Position numbers and translations under genes: made by a program. A stretch of DNA of 54,991 nucleotides. It comes from Muribaculum sp. GTDB taxonomy: Bacteria > Bacillota > Clostridia > Lachnospirales > Lachnospiraceae. The stretch lies in assembly GCA_023663735.1 (NCBI GenBank), contig JAMPGV010000009.1:1-54991 (forward strand), written 5' to 3'. The notes under the pieces were generated by a model. It was not told where the DNA came from. It did no database searches and saw only the letters and a program-made list of their open reading frames with translations. Shown here piece by piece: positions 1 through 6,983 of this stretch. Within the stretch, counting starts at the first letter, position 1. The number at the start of each line of letters is the position of its first letter.

Positions 1-2
1 AT

Positions 3-155
3 TATAAAGAAAATGCAGAAGATCAACAGATAAATTTACTTCAATCTTCCCGTTTCGGTGAAGCGCTCCGTATCACACAGGATAAACTGAACGCGAAGAA
101 CTTCTACGCATTCAATCCCGGATTTGACACCTGCGAGAATGCCGGCGGGAAATAG
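3..155 (+). CDS. 3' end of an unidentified gene (partial)
   Basis: An open frame enters from the left edge and runs 50 codons to a TAG stop. Its codon choice resembles the surrounding genes, and it ends ...NAGGK. No domain is recognisable in so short a tail, so no function is given. It could be the C-terminus of a larger protein or a chance open frame. A GC-rich inverted repeat (CCGGGC...GCCCGG) follows the stop but is not followed by a T run, so it is not a convincing terminator. Confidence 0.45.
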   Translation, partial: YKENAEDQQINLLQSSRFGEALRITQDKLNAKNFYAFNPGFDTCENAGGK

Positions 156-241
156 AAGCCGGGCAGAAGCCCGGAAGCCCGGAAACAAAAAATGTGGGGA
201 ACTGTCAAAATTTATAAAAATTTGATAACACTTATGGAAAG

Positions 242-268
242 TTGACATAAAATATACTGAACTACAAT
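242..268 (+). promoter_or_regulatory. Candidate promoter of the DUF11 gene
   Basis: TTGACA at 242-247 is followed, after a short 15-bp spacer, by TACAAT at 263-268. The region is AT-rich and lies just upstream of the GGAGG ribosome binding site of the next gene. The short spacer makes the call tentative. Confidence 0.4.
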
Positions 269-291
269 TTGATTCATGGAGGTATCTTTTT

Positions 292-1158
292 ATGCCGGCT
301 TTTACCAATCAAGCTCAGCTTTCCTATAATGGTACGATTACCAATTCCAATATTGCAACCGGTGAGATCGTGGAGGTTCTGTCAGCCAACAAATCCTCCA
401 CCCCCGAGACTTATACCGGGGACGGCACCGTGACGTATGTGGTGAATCTGGTCAATTCGGGTTCCACCGCGTTCACCAATCTGACGGTGACCGATAATCT
501 GGGAGCTTACAACTTTACGCCCGCCGATGGGACGGAGACCACGCTGTATCCGATGGACTATGTGGCGGATTCCCTCCGCTATTACCAGAACGGTGTGCAG
601 CAGGCCACGCCGACCGTGACGGCCGGTCCGCCTTTGACGATCACCGGCGTCGGCGTTCCCGCCGGGGGAACCACTACCTTGGTGTATCGGGCGTCCGCCA
701 ATGCGTATGCGCCGCAGGCTGCAGGAGGCACCATCGTGAACTCGGCTGTGGTATCGGGAGCGGAACTTACCAATTCCATTACCGCATCCGATACGGTGAA
801 CGCAGCGGCCGGACCTTATCTGACGATCTTCAAGAGCCTCAGCCCCAGACAGGTGCCGGAAAACGGACAGCTGACCTACACGTTTGACATCCGGAATCTG
901 GGAAATACGGCGACGACTGCAGCCGACAGGGTACAGGTGCTGGATACGTTCCTGCCGGTACTCTCCAATATCACGGTATCCTACAACGGAAGCGTGCTGC
1001 CTGTGACTTCCTACAATTACAGCGCAGTCACCGGAGAGTTCTCCACCAATCCCGGCGTGATCAATGTACCCGCCGCAACTTACACGCAGAATCCCACCAC
1101 CGGCGCCTATACCACCGTACCCGGGGAAGCCACACTGGTGATCACGGGAACCATCTGA
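292..1158 (+). CDS. DUF11 (conserved repeat domain) protein
   Basis: The 288-residue protein has two beta-rich DUF11-like units, roughly residues 30-170 and 175-285. Each opens with a pattern such as VTYVVNLVNSG or LTYTFDIRNLGN followed by VTDNL or VLDTF, the hallmark of the TIGR01451/DUF11 repeat of cell-surface and matrix proteins. It contains no Cys, Trp or His and is very rich in Thr, Asn, Ala and Val. Unusually for this domain, it has neither an N-terminal signal peptide nor a C-terminal sorting signal. GGAGG lies about ten bases before the ATG, and a strong terminator follows, so it is probably monocistronic. Its role is unknown; a surface, spore-coat or assembly protein released without a Sec signal is possible. 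Confidence 0.75.
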   Translation: MPAFTNQAQLSYNGTITNSNIATGEIVEVLSANKSSTPETYTGDGTVTYVVNLVNSGSTAFTNLTVTDNLGAYNFTPADGTETTLYPMDYVADSLRYYQNGVQQATPTVTAGPPLTITGVGVPAGGTTTLVYRASANAYAPQAAGGTIVNSAVVSGAELTNSITASDTVNAAAGPYLTIFKSLSPRQVPENGQLTYTFDIRNLGNTATTAADRVQVLDTFLPVLSNITVSYNGSVLPVTSYNYSAVTGEFSTNPGVINVPAATYTQNPTTGAYTTVPGEATLVITGTI

Positions 1159-1182
1159 TCCACCAAGCATTTCATCAATACG

Positions 1183-1218
1183 GAGCCGCCGGGTCATCCC
1201 CGGCGGCTCTTTCTTTCT
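1183..1218 (+). terminator. Rho-independent terminator after the DUF11 gene
   Basis: An 11-bp GC-rich stem (GAGCCGCCGGG with its complement, one bulged C) closed by a TCAT loop is followed by TTTCTTTCT. Confidence 0.85.
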
Positions 1219-1290
1219 GCCAGGAATAAGTACAAGCCGTCTCCACATACCAATAATCAGAGCTTCCCGGGAGAGGAAAGAATCTGCCCA

Positions 1291-2748
1291 ATGATTTCTG
1301 AATGGATTGCCGGACTGGACGAATTAATATGGGGACCATGGCTGTTGATTTTTATGCTGGGAACGGGAGCGTGGCTGATGCTTAGGCTTCGTTTCCTGCC
1401 GGTGAAAAAGTTAAAATTTGCGCTGCGGTGCGCCTTCGGGCTGGAGGCGGATAGAGGGAAAAACCGTCTGCGCCGGGCGTATATGGGACATACGGGTTCG
1501 TCCGGCGTCTCGCCTTTTGCCTCTCTGACCACGGAGCTGGCGGCCACCATAGGAATCGGGAATATTGTGGGGGTGGCTACCGCAATGGTTCTGGGAGGCC
1601 CGGGAGCTTTATTCTGGATGATGGCCGCCAGCCTATTGGGGCTTGCCACCAAACTGGTGGAAAGCTCTCTGGCCGTAAAGTACCGCTGCCGCAACGAACA
1701 GGGGGAGTGGGTGGGCGGCCCCATGTATACGCTGCGGGATGCGCTGCCCCGGGCAGGGGGGAGGCATGGCGGTATGGCCGGGCGTTTGCTGGCGCTTTGT
1801 TATGCCTTTTTTGCGGTGGCAGCTTCTTTTGGGATGGGCAATATGACGCAGTCCAATTCCATTGCGGAGGCCTGTCGGGTGACTTTCCATGTGCCTGTGG
1901 CTCTGACGGGACTGGTGGTGACGATCGCCGCCATTTTGGTGGTGTTAGGCGGAATCCGCTCCATCGCCAAAGTAACCCGGATTCTGGTGCCGCTTATGGG
2001 TGGTTTTTATCTGCTGGGAACTCTGGGCGTCATTTTTGTCAATATGGGACGGATGCCGCAGGGCATCGCCTCGATTCTGATCATGGCATTTGCGCCGGAG
2101 GCCGTAACGGGAGGATTTCTGGGAAATCTCACGGTGACGGCGTCCCTTTCCATGGCAAAATCCATCCGTCTGGGCGTGTCCAGAGGCGTGTTTTCCAACG
2201 AAGCCGGGCTGGGCGCGGCAGGGATTACCGCAGCGGCGGCGGACACGGAAGATTATATCCGGCAGGGCTATATCAGCATGACGGGAGTGTTTCTGGACAC
2301 GATGGTGATCTGCCTGATCACGGGACTTGCGTTCGTGTCCTCGGGACTGCTGGGAACGGTCAACGCCGCAGGAGAACTGCTGAACGGCACGGAACTCACC
2401 ATAGCGGTATTCACCGACGCCTATGGCGTGTGGGGAGCGAGATTTGTGAGCGTCAGCATCATTCTCTTTGCATTCGCCACGATCGTCGCATGGGCTTATC
2501 AGGGGGAGAAGGCGTTTGAATTTCTAATGGGGAAGACGGACTACAATGTCTGGTATCGGTTCGGCTATGCGCTGGCCGTCTTTGTGGGAGCCGTATGTTC
2601 GCTGGAGATCGTATGGAATTTCTCGGACATCTGCAACGGTCTGATGGCCGTGCCGAATCTGATCGGTATTTTGGTACTCAGCGTAACGCGGAACGGGATC
2701 TGTGAGGAGATCTTGCGGTATGACAAATTTTATGGGAAGCGACCGTGA
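1291..2748 (+). CDS. Sodium:alanine/glycine symporter, AGCS family
   Basis: The 485-residue protein is a multi-spanning permease of the alanine or glycine:cation symporter family (AlsT/AgcS/DagA type), which imports small neutral amino acids with sodium. The family core is visible: TGSSGVSPFASLTTELAATIG near residue 70, then GNIVGVATAM, and a later SNEAGLG segment near residue 300. About ten hydrophobic segments are spread along the chain and the length is normal. GAGAGGAAAG lies upstream of the ATG. It sits between a terminator and the pepT promoter, so it is probably expressed alone. The exact substrate cannot be read from sequence. Confidence 0.92.
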   Translation: MISEWIAGLDELIWGPWLLIFMLGTGAWLMLRLRFLPVKKLKFALRCAFGLEADRGKNRLRRAYMGHTGSSGVSPFASLTTELAATIGIGNIVGVATAMVLGGPGALFWMMAASLLGLATKLVESSLAVKYRCRNEQGEWVGGPMYTLRDALPRAGGRHGGMAGRLLALCYAFFAVAASFGMGNMTQSNSIAEACRVTFHVPVALTGLVVTIAAILVVLGGIRSIAKVTRILVPLMGGFYLLGTLGVIFVNMGRMPQGIASILIMAFAPEAVTGGFLGNLTVTASLSMAKSIRLGVSRGVFSNEAGLGAAGITAAAADTEDYIRQGYISMTGVFLDTMVICLITGLAFVSSGLLGTVNAAGELLNGTELTIAVFTDAYGVWGARFVSVSIILFAFATIVAWAYQGEKAFEFLMGKTDYNVWYRFGYALAVFVGAVCSLEIVWNFSDICNGLMAVPNLIGILVLSVTRNGICEEILRYDKFYGKRP

Positions 2749-2815
2749 AATTTTATGGAGAAATTTTCGAGAAATTTTGAAATTTTCAAGAATTTTATGG
2801 ATTCAATCTTGTAGT

Positions 2816-2843
2816 TTGAAAGTCGGTAAAATTATGCTATAAT
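2816..2843 (+). promoter_or_regulatory. Promoter of pepT
   Basis: TTGAAA at 2816-2821, a 16-bp spacer and TATAAT at 2838-2843 preceded by an extended TG motif (TGCTATAAT). It lies 40 bp before the pepT start. The preceding stretch, 2746-2805, repeats GAAATTTT four or five times. Confidence 0.7.
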
Positions 2844-2883
2844 GGAAACGATGTTTGGAAAAGCTGGAAAGGATTGATGCAAA

Positions 2884-4131
2884 ATGGGTGGAACAATCGA
2901 GAAATTTTTGAGATATGTGCAGGTGGACACGCAATCCGACGAAGAGTCCTCCGCCACGCCAAGTACTGTCGGTCAGCATGATCTGGCGGAACTTTTGATA
3001 CGGGAACTAAAGGAGATGGGAGCCGGAGAAATCGTCTACGATAAAGAGCATTGTTATGTATACGCCACGGTTCCCGCATCGGAGGGGTGCGGACAGGCTC
3101 CGGTGCTGGGATTTATCGCACACATGGACACCTCTCCCGCAGTGACGGGAAGCAACGTAAAACCGCGGATTGTGGAGCGGTACGACGGCGGCGACATCGT
3201 ACTGAATCAGGCGCTCGGCGTGGTGATGAGAACCGCGGATTTCCCGGGGCTGTCGCGATATGTGGGGAAGGATCTGATCGTGACCGACGGGACAACGCTT
3301 TTAGGAGCCGACGACAAGGCCGGAATCGCAGAGATTATGACGATGGCAGAGACGCTTTTGGCGCATCCTGAGATCACGCACGGCAAAATCCGTCTGGCCT
3401 TTACGCCGGATGAGGAAGTGGGAAAAGGGACGGATCACTTTGACGTGAAACTCTTTGGCGCGGACTATGCCTACACGGTGGACGGCGGTCCGCTGGGCGA
3501 GCTGGAATATGAGAATTTCAACGCGGCGGGAGCGAAGCTGACCGTGCGCGGAAGAAGCGTGCATCCCGGGGAGAGCAAGGGGAAGATGATCAACGCGGTT
3601 TTGATTGCGCAGGAATTTCAGGCATTACTGCCCGCGGCGCAGAATCCCATGTATACGGAAGGGTACGAGGGCTTTTTCCATCTGGAGAATATCCGCGGAA
3701 ACGTGGAGGAAACCGTGGCCGATTATATTATCCGCGACCATGACAGGATGCTGTTCGAGCAGAAGAAACAGCTGTTTCAGGACTGCGCGGCATTTTTAAA
3801 CCGCAAGTACGGGGAGAACACGGTTCTCGTGGAACTGCAGGATTCCTATTACAATATGAAAGAGAAAATTCTGCCCCATATGTATCTGATCGACCGCGCG
3901 AAGGCCGCCATGGAAGCGCTGGGAATCGAGCCGAAGATCAGTCCCATACGGGGTGGCACGGACGGCGCAAGGCTTTCGTTTATGGGGCTGCCCTGTCCGA
4001 ATCTCTGTACGGGCGGGGAGAACTTTCACGGGAGATATGAATTTGCCTGCGTGCAGGCCATGGAACAGGTGGCCGAACTGCTGGTGAAACTGGCGTCGGA
4101 CGCCGAACTGCGGAAGGAGAACAGCCAATAG
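2884..4131 (+). CDS. pepT: Peptidase T (tripeptide aminopeptidase)
   Basis: This 415-residue M20-family dizinc aminopeptidase removes the N-terminal residue from tripeptides in the cytoplasm. Metal-site motifs are present in order: AHMDTSPA (His80, Asp82), [12 protein letters not shown] (bridging Asp), [13 protein letters not shown] (catalytic Glu pair) and [22 protein letters not shown] near the C-terminus with [10 protein letters not shown]. Length is typical for PepT. AAAGGA precedes the ATG and a dedicated promoter lies upstream. miaB follows after 52 bases without an obvious terminator, so the two may share a transcript. Confidence 0.95.
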   Translation: MGGTIEKFLRYVQVDTQSDEESSATPSTVGQHDLAELLIRELKEMGAGEIVYDKEHCYVYATVPASEGCGQAPVLGFIAHMDTSPAVTGSNVKPRIVERYDGGDIVLNQALGVVMRTADFPGLSRYVGKDLIVTDGTTLLGADDKAGIAEIMTMAETLLAHPEITHGKIRLAFTPDEEVGKGTDHFDVKLFGADYAYTVDGGPLGELEYENFNAAGAKLTVRGRSVHPGESKGKMINAVLIAQEFQALLPAAQNPMYTEGYEGFFHLENIRGNVEETVADYIIRDHDRMLFEQKKQLFQDCAAFLNRKYGENTVLVELQDSYYNMKEKILPHMYLIDRAKAAMEALGIEPKISPIRGGTDGARLSFMGLPCPNLCTGGENFHGRYEFACVQAMEQVAELLVKLASDAELRKENSQ

Positions 4132-4183
4132 CGTAAAAAGCAGTTCAAAAGCAGTCAACATCAAATCATAAAAGGATAACGAT

Positions 4184-5659
4184 ATGGATTTACGGAATGT
4201 AAAAGCAGATGCAGCGAAAACGGTAGACCTTGATCTGGTGGACACCACTTTGGCGCCCCCGGATTTGGAACCTCAGCGTCAGTATTATTTCATGGCCAAA
4301 TGCCGGGAATGGGTGAGAGCGGAAAGCGGACGGATCGGACGGCCTTTGACCTCGGAAGTCGTAACCTTCGGCTGTCAGATGAACGCCCGGGATTCCGAGA
4401 AACTGGAAGGGATTCTGCGCCGGATCGGCTATGAGGCGGCGCAGGGCAAAGAGGCGGATTTTGTGATTTTTAACACCTGTACGGTGCGGGATAATGCCAA
4501 CCAGCGCGTATACGGCCGTCTGGGCGAATTGAAGGGAGCGAAACGCCGGAATCCGCAGATGAAAATAGCGCTCTGCGGATGCATGACACAGGAGCGGGCG
4601 GTGGTGGAGAAAATCCGACACAGCTACGGCTTTGTGGATCTGATCTTCGGGACGCACAATCTTTTCCGGTTTGCGGAATTGCTCTATGAGGTTCTGGAAA
4701 GCCGGGAGACGGTGGAAGAGGTCTGGGAGGGAACGGAACGCATCGTGGAGGAACTTCCCACGGCGCGGAAATATCCTTTTAAATCCGGCATCAATATTAT
4801 GTTCGGATGCAATAATTTCTGCAGTTACTGCATCGTCCCCTATGTGCGGGGGCGGGAGCGGAGCCGTGAACCGGAGGACATTCTGGGAGAAATCAGGCGG
4901 CTGGCGGCAGATGGCGTGGCGGAGATCATGCTGCTCGGGCAGAACGTCAATTCCTATGGGAAAACCTTAAGCCGCCCGGTCAGCTTTGCCGAACTGCTCG
5001 AACAGGTAGAACAGATCGACGGAATCAAGCGTATCCGTTTCATGACTTCCCATCCGAAAGATCTGTCGGACGAGCTGATTCAGGTGATGAAAAAATCGCG
5101 GAAAATCTGCAGGCATCTGCATCTTCCCCTGCAGGCAGGCTCCACCAGAATCTTGGAAGCGATGAACCGGCGATACACCAAGGAACAGTATCTGGCGCTG
5201 GCGGAGAAAATCCGCAGCGAGATTCCGGATCTGGCGCTGACGACGGACATTATCGTGGGTTTCCCCGGCGAGACGGCGGAAGATGTGGAAGAGACCATCG
5301 ACGTCATCCGCAAGGTGCAGTACGACAATGCGTTTACCTTCCTCTATTCCCCGCGCACCGGCACACCCGCGGCCGCCATGGAACAGGTTCCGGAGGCGGA
5401 GGTAAAAAAGCATTTTGACCGGGTGTTAAAGGTGGTGCAGGAGACCGCAAGGGAGCGGGTGGCACGCTATCAGGGGCGTATGATGGATGCGCTGGTGGAG
5501 GAAATAAACGAAAATGACCCGAATCTTGTGACCGGACGGCTGTCTAACAATACTTTAGTACATTTCCCGGGAGACGCTTCCCTGATCGGGCAGATCGTGG
5601 ACGTCAAACTGGAAGAATGCAGAGGATTCTATTATATGGGCCGCCGCATATCAGTTTGA
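4184..5659 (+). CDS. miaB: tRNA (N6-isopentenyladenosine(37)-C2)-methylthiotransferase MiaB
   Basis: MiaB is a radical-SAM enzyme that adds a methylthio group to i6A37 of tRNAs reading UNN codons. The N-terminal UPF0004 cluster cysteines are Cys64 (FGCQMN), Cys99 (NTCTV) and Cys133 (CGCM). The radical-SAM CxxxCxxC is Cys209-Cys213-Cys216 (GCNNFCSYCIVPYVRGRE). A C-terminal TRAM domain follows from about residue 425. At 491 residues it has an extra N-terminal stretch of about 58 residues before the first motif, as in other clostridial MiaB proteins. AAAGGA precedes the ATG. MiaA, which makes its substrate, is encoded in the same region at 11964. Confidence 0.96.
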   Translation: MDLRNVKADAAKTVDLDLVDTTLAPPDLEPQRQYYFMAKCREWVRAESGRIGRPLTSEVVTFGCQMNARDSEKLEGILRRIGYEAAQGKEADFVIFNTCTVRDNANQRVYGRLGELKGAKRRNPQMKIALCGCMTQERAVVEKIRHSYGFVDLIFGTHNLFRFAELLYEVLESRETVEEVWEGTERIVEELPTARKYPFKSGINIMFGCNNFCSYCIVPYVRGRERSREPEDILGEIRRLAADGVAEIMLLGQNVNSYGKTLSRPVSFAELLEQVEQIDGIKRIRFMTSHPKDLSDELIQVMKKSRKICRHLHLPLQAGSTRILEAMNRRYTKEQYLALAEKIRSEIPDLALTTDIIVGFPGETAEDVEETIDVIRKVQYDNAFTFLYSPRTGTPAAAMEQVPEAEVKKHFDRVLKVVQETARERVARYQGRMMDALVEEINENDPNLVTGRLSNNTLVHFPGDASLIGQIVDVKLEECRGFYYMGRRISV

Positions 5660-5850
5660 AAATGCAGGAAATTCTGCAAAACCACAAAAATATCGACACA
5701 AACCGCCCGATTCTGCATAAAAAAATGCAAACGCTGATTCGGCAGGCAGAACACGAAAGAATACTTTGACGGAAATCTTGCAAACGCCTGAAATAAACGC
5801 CTGAAATCGCTTCAACAGATCATTGTGAAATGCTCATTTCGGAAACGTCT
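5660..5850. other. Intergenic stretch between miaB and mobile element copy A
   Basis: There is no convincing gene here. The stretch is AT-rich and contains loosely repeated phrases such as TTGCAAACGCCTGAAAT and AAACGCCTGAAAT. These resemble the outer end of the miniature element described next, so this may be an older, decayed copy. That is a weak inference. Confidence 0.3.
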
Positions 5851-5862
5851 AAATATCTGCAA

Positions 5863-6133
5863 TAAGCGATTGCGAAACTTCAGCTTAAGCAATCCGAATT
5901 GTGCAGATTGCACGTTCATAAGCAGACCTTAGCGAACCGTTGGCACTTGGGCGCTGTATTTTAGCGCCTTGAGGTGAGATTTAGCACTTCTTGGCGAAAC
6001 ACCCTATGGTGCAAGCCTTAGAAGTGCTTCTCACCTTGGCCGCTTACGGTGAGGTGAGAGCGAAAGCGTGTCTGCGTTGAATATGCAATTTGCACAATGA
6101 CACTTTCCGAAGTGGGAGTTTTGCAATCACCTA
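5863..6133 (+). mobile_element. Miniature inverted-repeat element, copy A (271 bp, complete)
   Basis: This non-coding element lies between exact 12-bp direct repeats AAATATCTGCAA at 5851-5862 and 6134-6145, read as a target-site duplication. It starts TAAGCGATTGCGAAAC, and the reverse complement of its end starts TAGGTGATTGCAAAAC. The imperfect terminal inverted repeats extend about 60 bp and contain ATTGTGCA(A/G)ATTGCA and (A/C)GCAGAC. Inside are a small hairpin (GGCGCT...AGCGCC, 5950-5968) and a long stem from GGTGAG at 5973 to CTCACC at 6035. No protein is encoded. Copy B at 13112 matches it along its whole length in the opposite orientation. The right end lies only 31 bases before the nitroreductase start. 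Confidence 0.85.
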
Positions 6134-6164
6134 AAATATCTGCAAAACGAAAGGAGAAGACAGA

Positions 6165-6698
6165 ATGGAAAAAATGAATGAAATATTGCAAAATATGGTG
6201 TCGAGAAGGAGCGTCAAGAATTACAAACCGGATATGGTGCCGGAGGATGTGATCCGCCGGATCTGTGAAGCCGGGACATATGCGGCTTCCGGCATGGGCA
6301 GACAGGCGGCAATCATACTGGCGATTACCAACCGGGAACTGCGCGATAAGCTCTCCGAGATGAATGCGGCGGTCATGGGACGGAAAGATTTCGATCCCTT
6401 TTATGGCGCGCCGGTGGTTTTGGTGGTTCTGGCGGATAAAAATATCGGGACGCATGTATATGACGGCAGCCTTGTGATGGGCAATCTGATGCTGGCAGCT
6501 CATGCGGAGGGCGTGGGGAGCTGCTGGATCCACAGAGCCAAAGAGGAATTTGAGTCCGAGGAGGGCAGACAGATCCTGAAATCTCTTGGCATCGAGGGCG
6601 ACTATGAAGGCATCGGCCACTGTGTGCTGGGGTATCCGGAGGGAGAGGTGCCGGAAGCTAAAGAAAGAAAGCCGGATTATGTGCGTTTCGTGCGGTAA
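6165..6698 (+). CDS. Nitroreductase family protein
   Basis: This 177-residue flavoprotein belongs to the FMN-dependent NAD(P)H nitroreductase superfamily. The N-terminal SRRSVKNYKPD motif binds the FMN phosphate, and AGTYAASGMGRQ, GAPVVLVVLAD and a GVGSCWIHRAKEEF stretch are typical of the fold. GYPEGE near the end is also characteristic. The physiological substrate is unknown; quinones, nitro compounds or flavins are usual for the family. AAAGGAG precedes the ATG. Mobile element copy A ends just upstream, so its own promoter has either been displaced or lies inside the element. Confidence 0.9.
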   Translation: MEKMNEILQNMVSRRSVKNYKPDMVPEDVIRRICEAGTYAASGMGRQAAIILAITNRELRDKLSEMNAAVMGRKDFDPFYGAPVVLVVLADKNIGTHVYDGSLVMGNLMLAAHAEGVGSCWIHRAKEEFESEEGRQILKSLGIEGDYEGIGHCVLGYPEGEVPEAKERKPDYVRFVR

Positions 6699-6796
6699 TG
6701 CCAAGGATTTTTGGGGGAGCTATTGTATGCGGCCGATTTACAAATACAATATTTTGTGGTAAGATCATGGATGTCAGCAGCAGAATGCCTGCCGGA

Positions 6797-6952
6797 AAAA
6801 GTATAGGCCGAAGTACCTGTAGGAGAACAGGCAGAAGCACTGGCAAAAGACCAGATAAAAGTACTGACAAAAGACTGAACAAAAGTACAGACAAAAGCAC
6901 TGATAAAAGCACTGATAGAAAACCGGATATAAGTACACAGAGAACAGACAAC
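6797..6952 (+). repeat. Thirteen in-phase 12-bp tandem repeats upstream of mutS
   Basis: Units approximate AAAAGTACTGAC. Examples are 6857-6868, 6869-6880, 6881-6892, and the identical pair AAAAGCACTGAT at 6893-6904 and 6905-6916. The register is kept from 6797 to 6952 with base changes but no indels. An open frame from 6698 to 6955 starts at the overlapping TAATG of the nitroreductase stop and reads the array as KSTD tetrapeptides (85 residues). It has no ribosome binding site of its own, so its expression is doubtful. Confidence 0.85.
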
Positions 6953-6983
6953 TAATGATACCAAAGAACAGGAGTAGAACGCC

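Noticed and set aside
156-200. Terminator after the partial gene at the left edge
   Set aside because: The GC-rich inverted repeat is followed by an A-rich, not T-rich, stretch on the plus strand.
382-1248. A long open frame on the minus strand across the DUF11 gene, equal in length to it
   Set aside because: It is a shadow of the strong codon bias of the plus-strand gene. Its sequence is low in hydrophobic residues and rich in Arg, Gly and His, it has no ribosome binding site, and it runs through the terminator.
5660-5850. A second full copy of the mobile element next to copy A
   Set aside because: Only loose phrases resemble its ends; no hairpin core or flanking direct repeat is present.
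6797-6952. The regular 12-bp array as a CRISPR array
   Set aside because: Units are contiguous with no spacers, and no cas gene is present.
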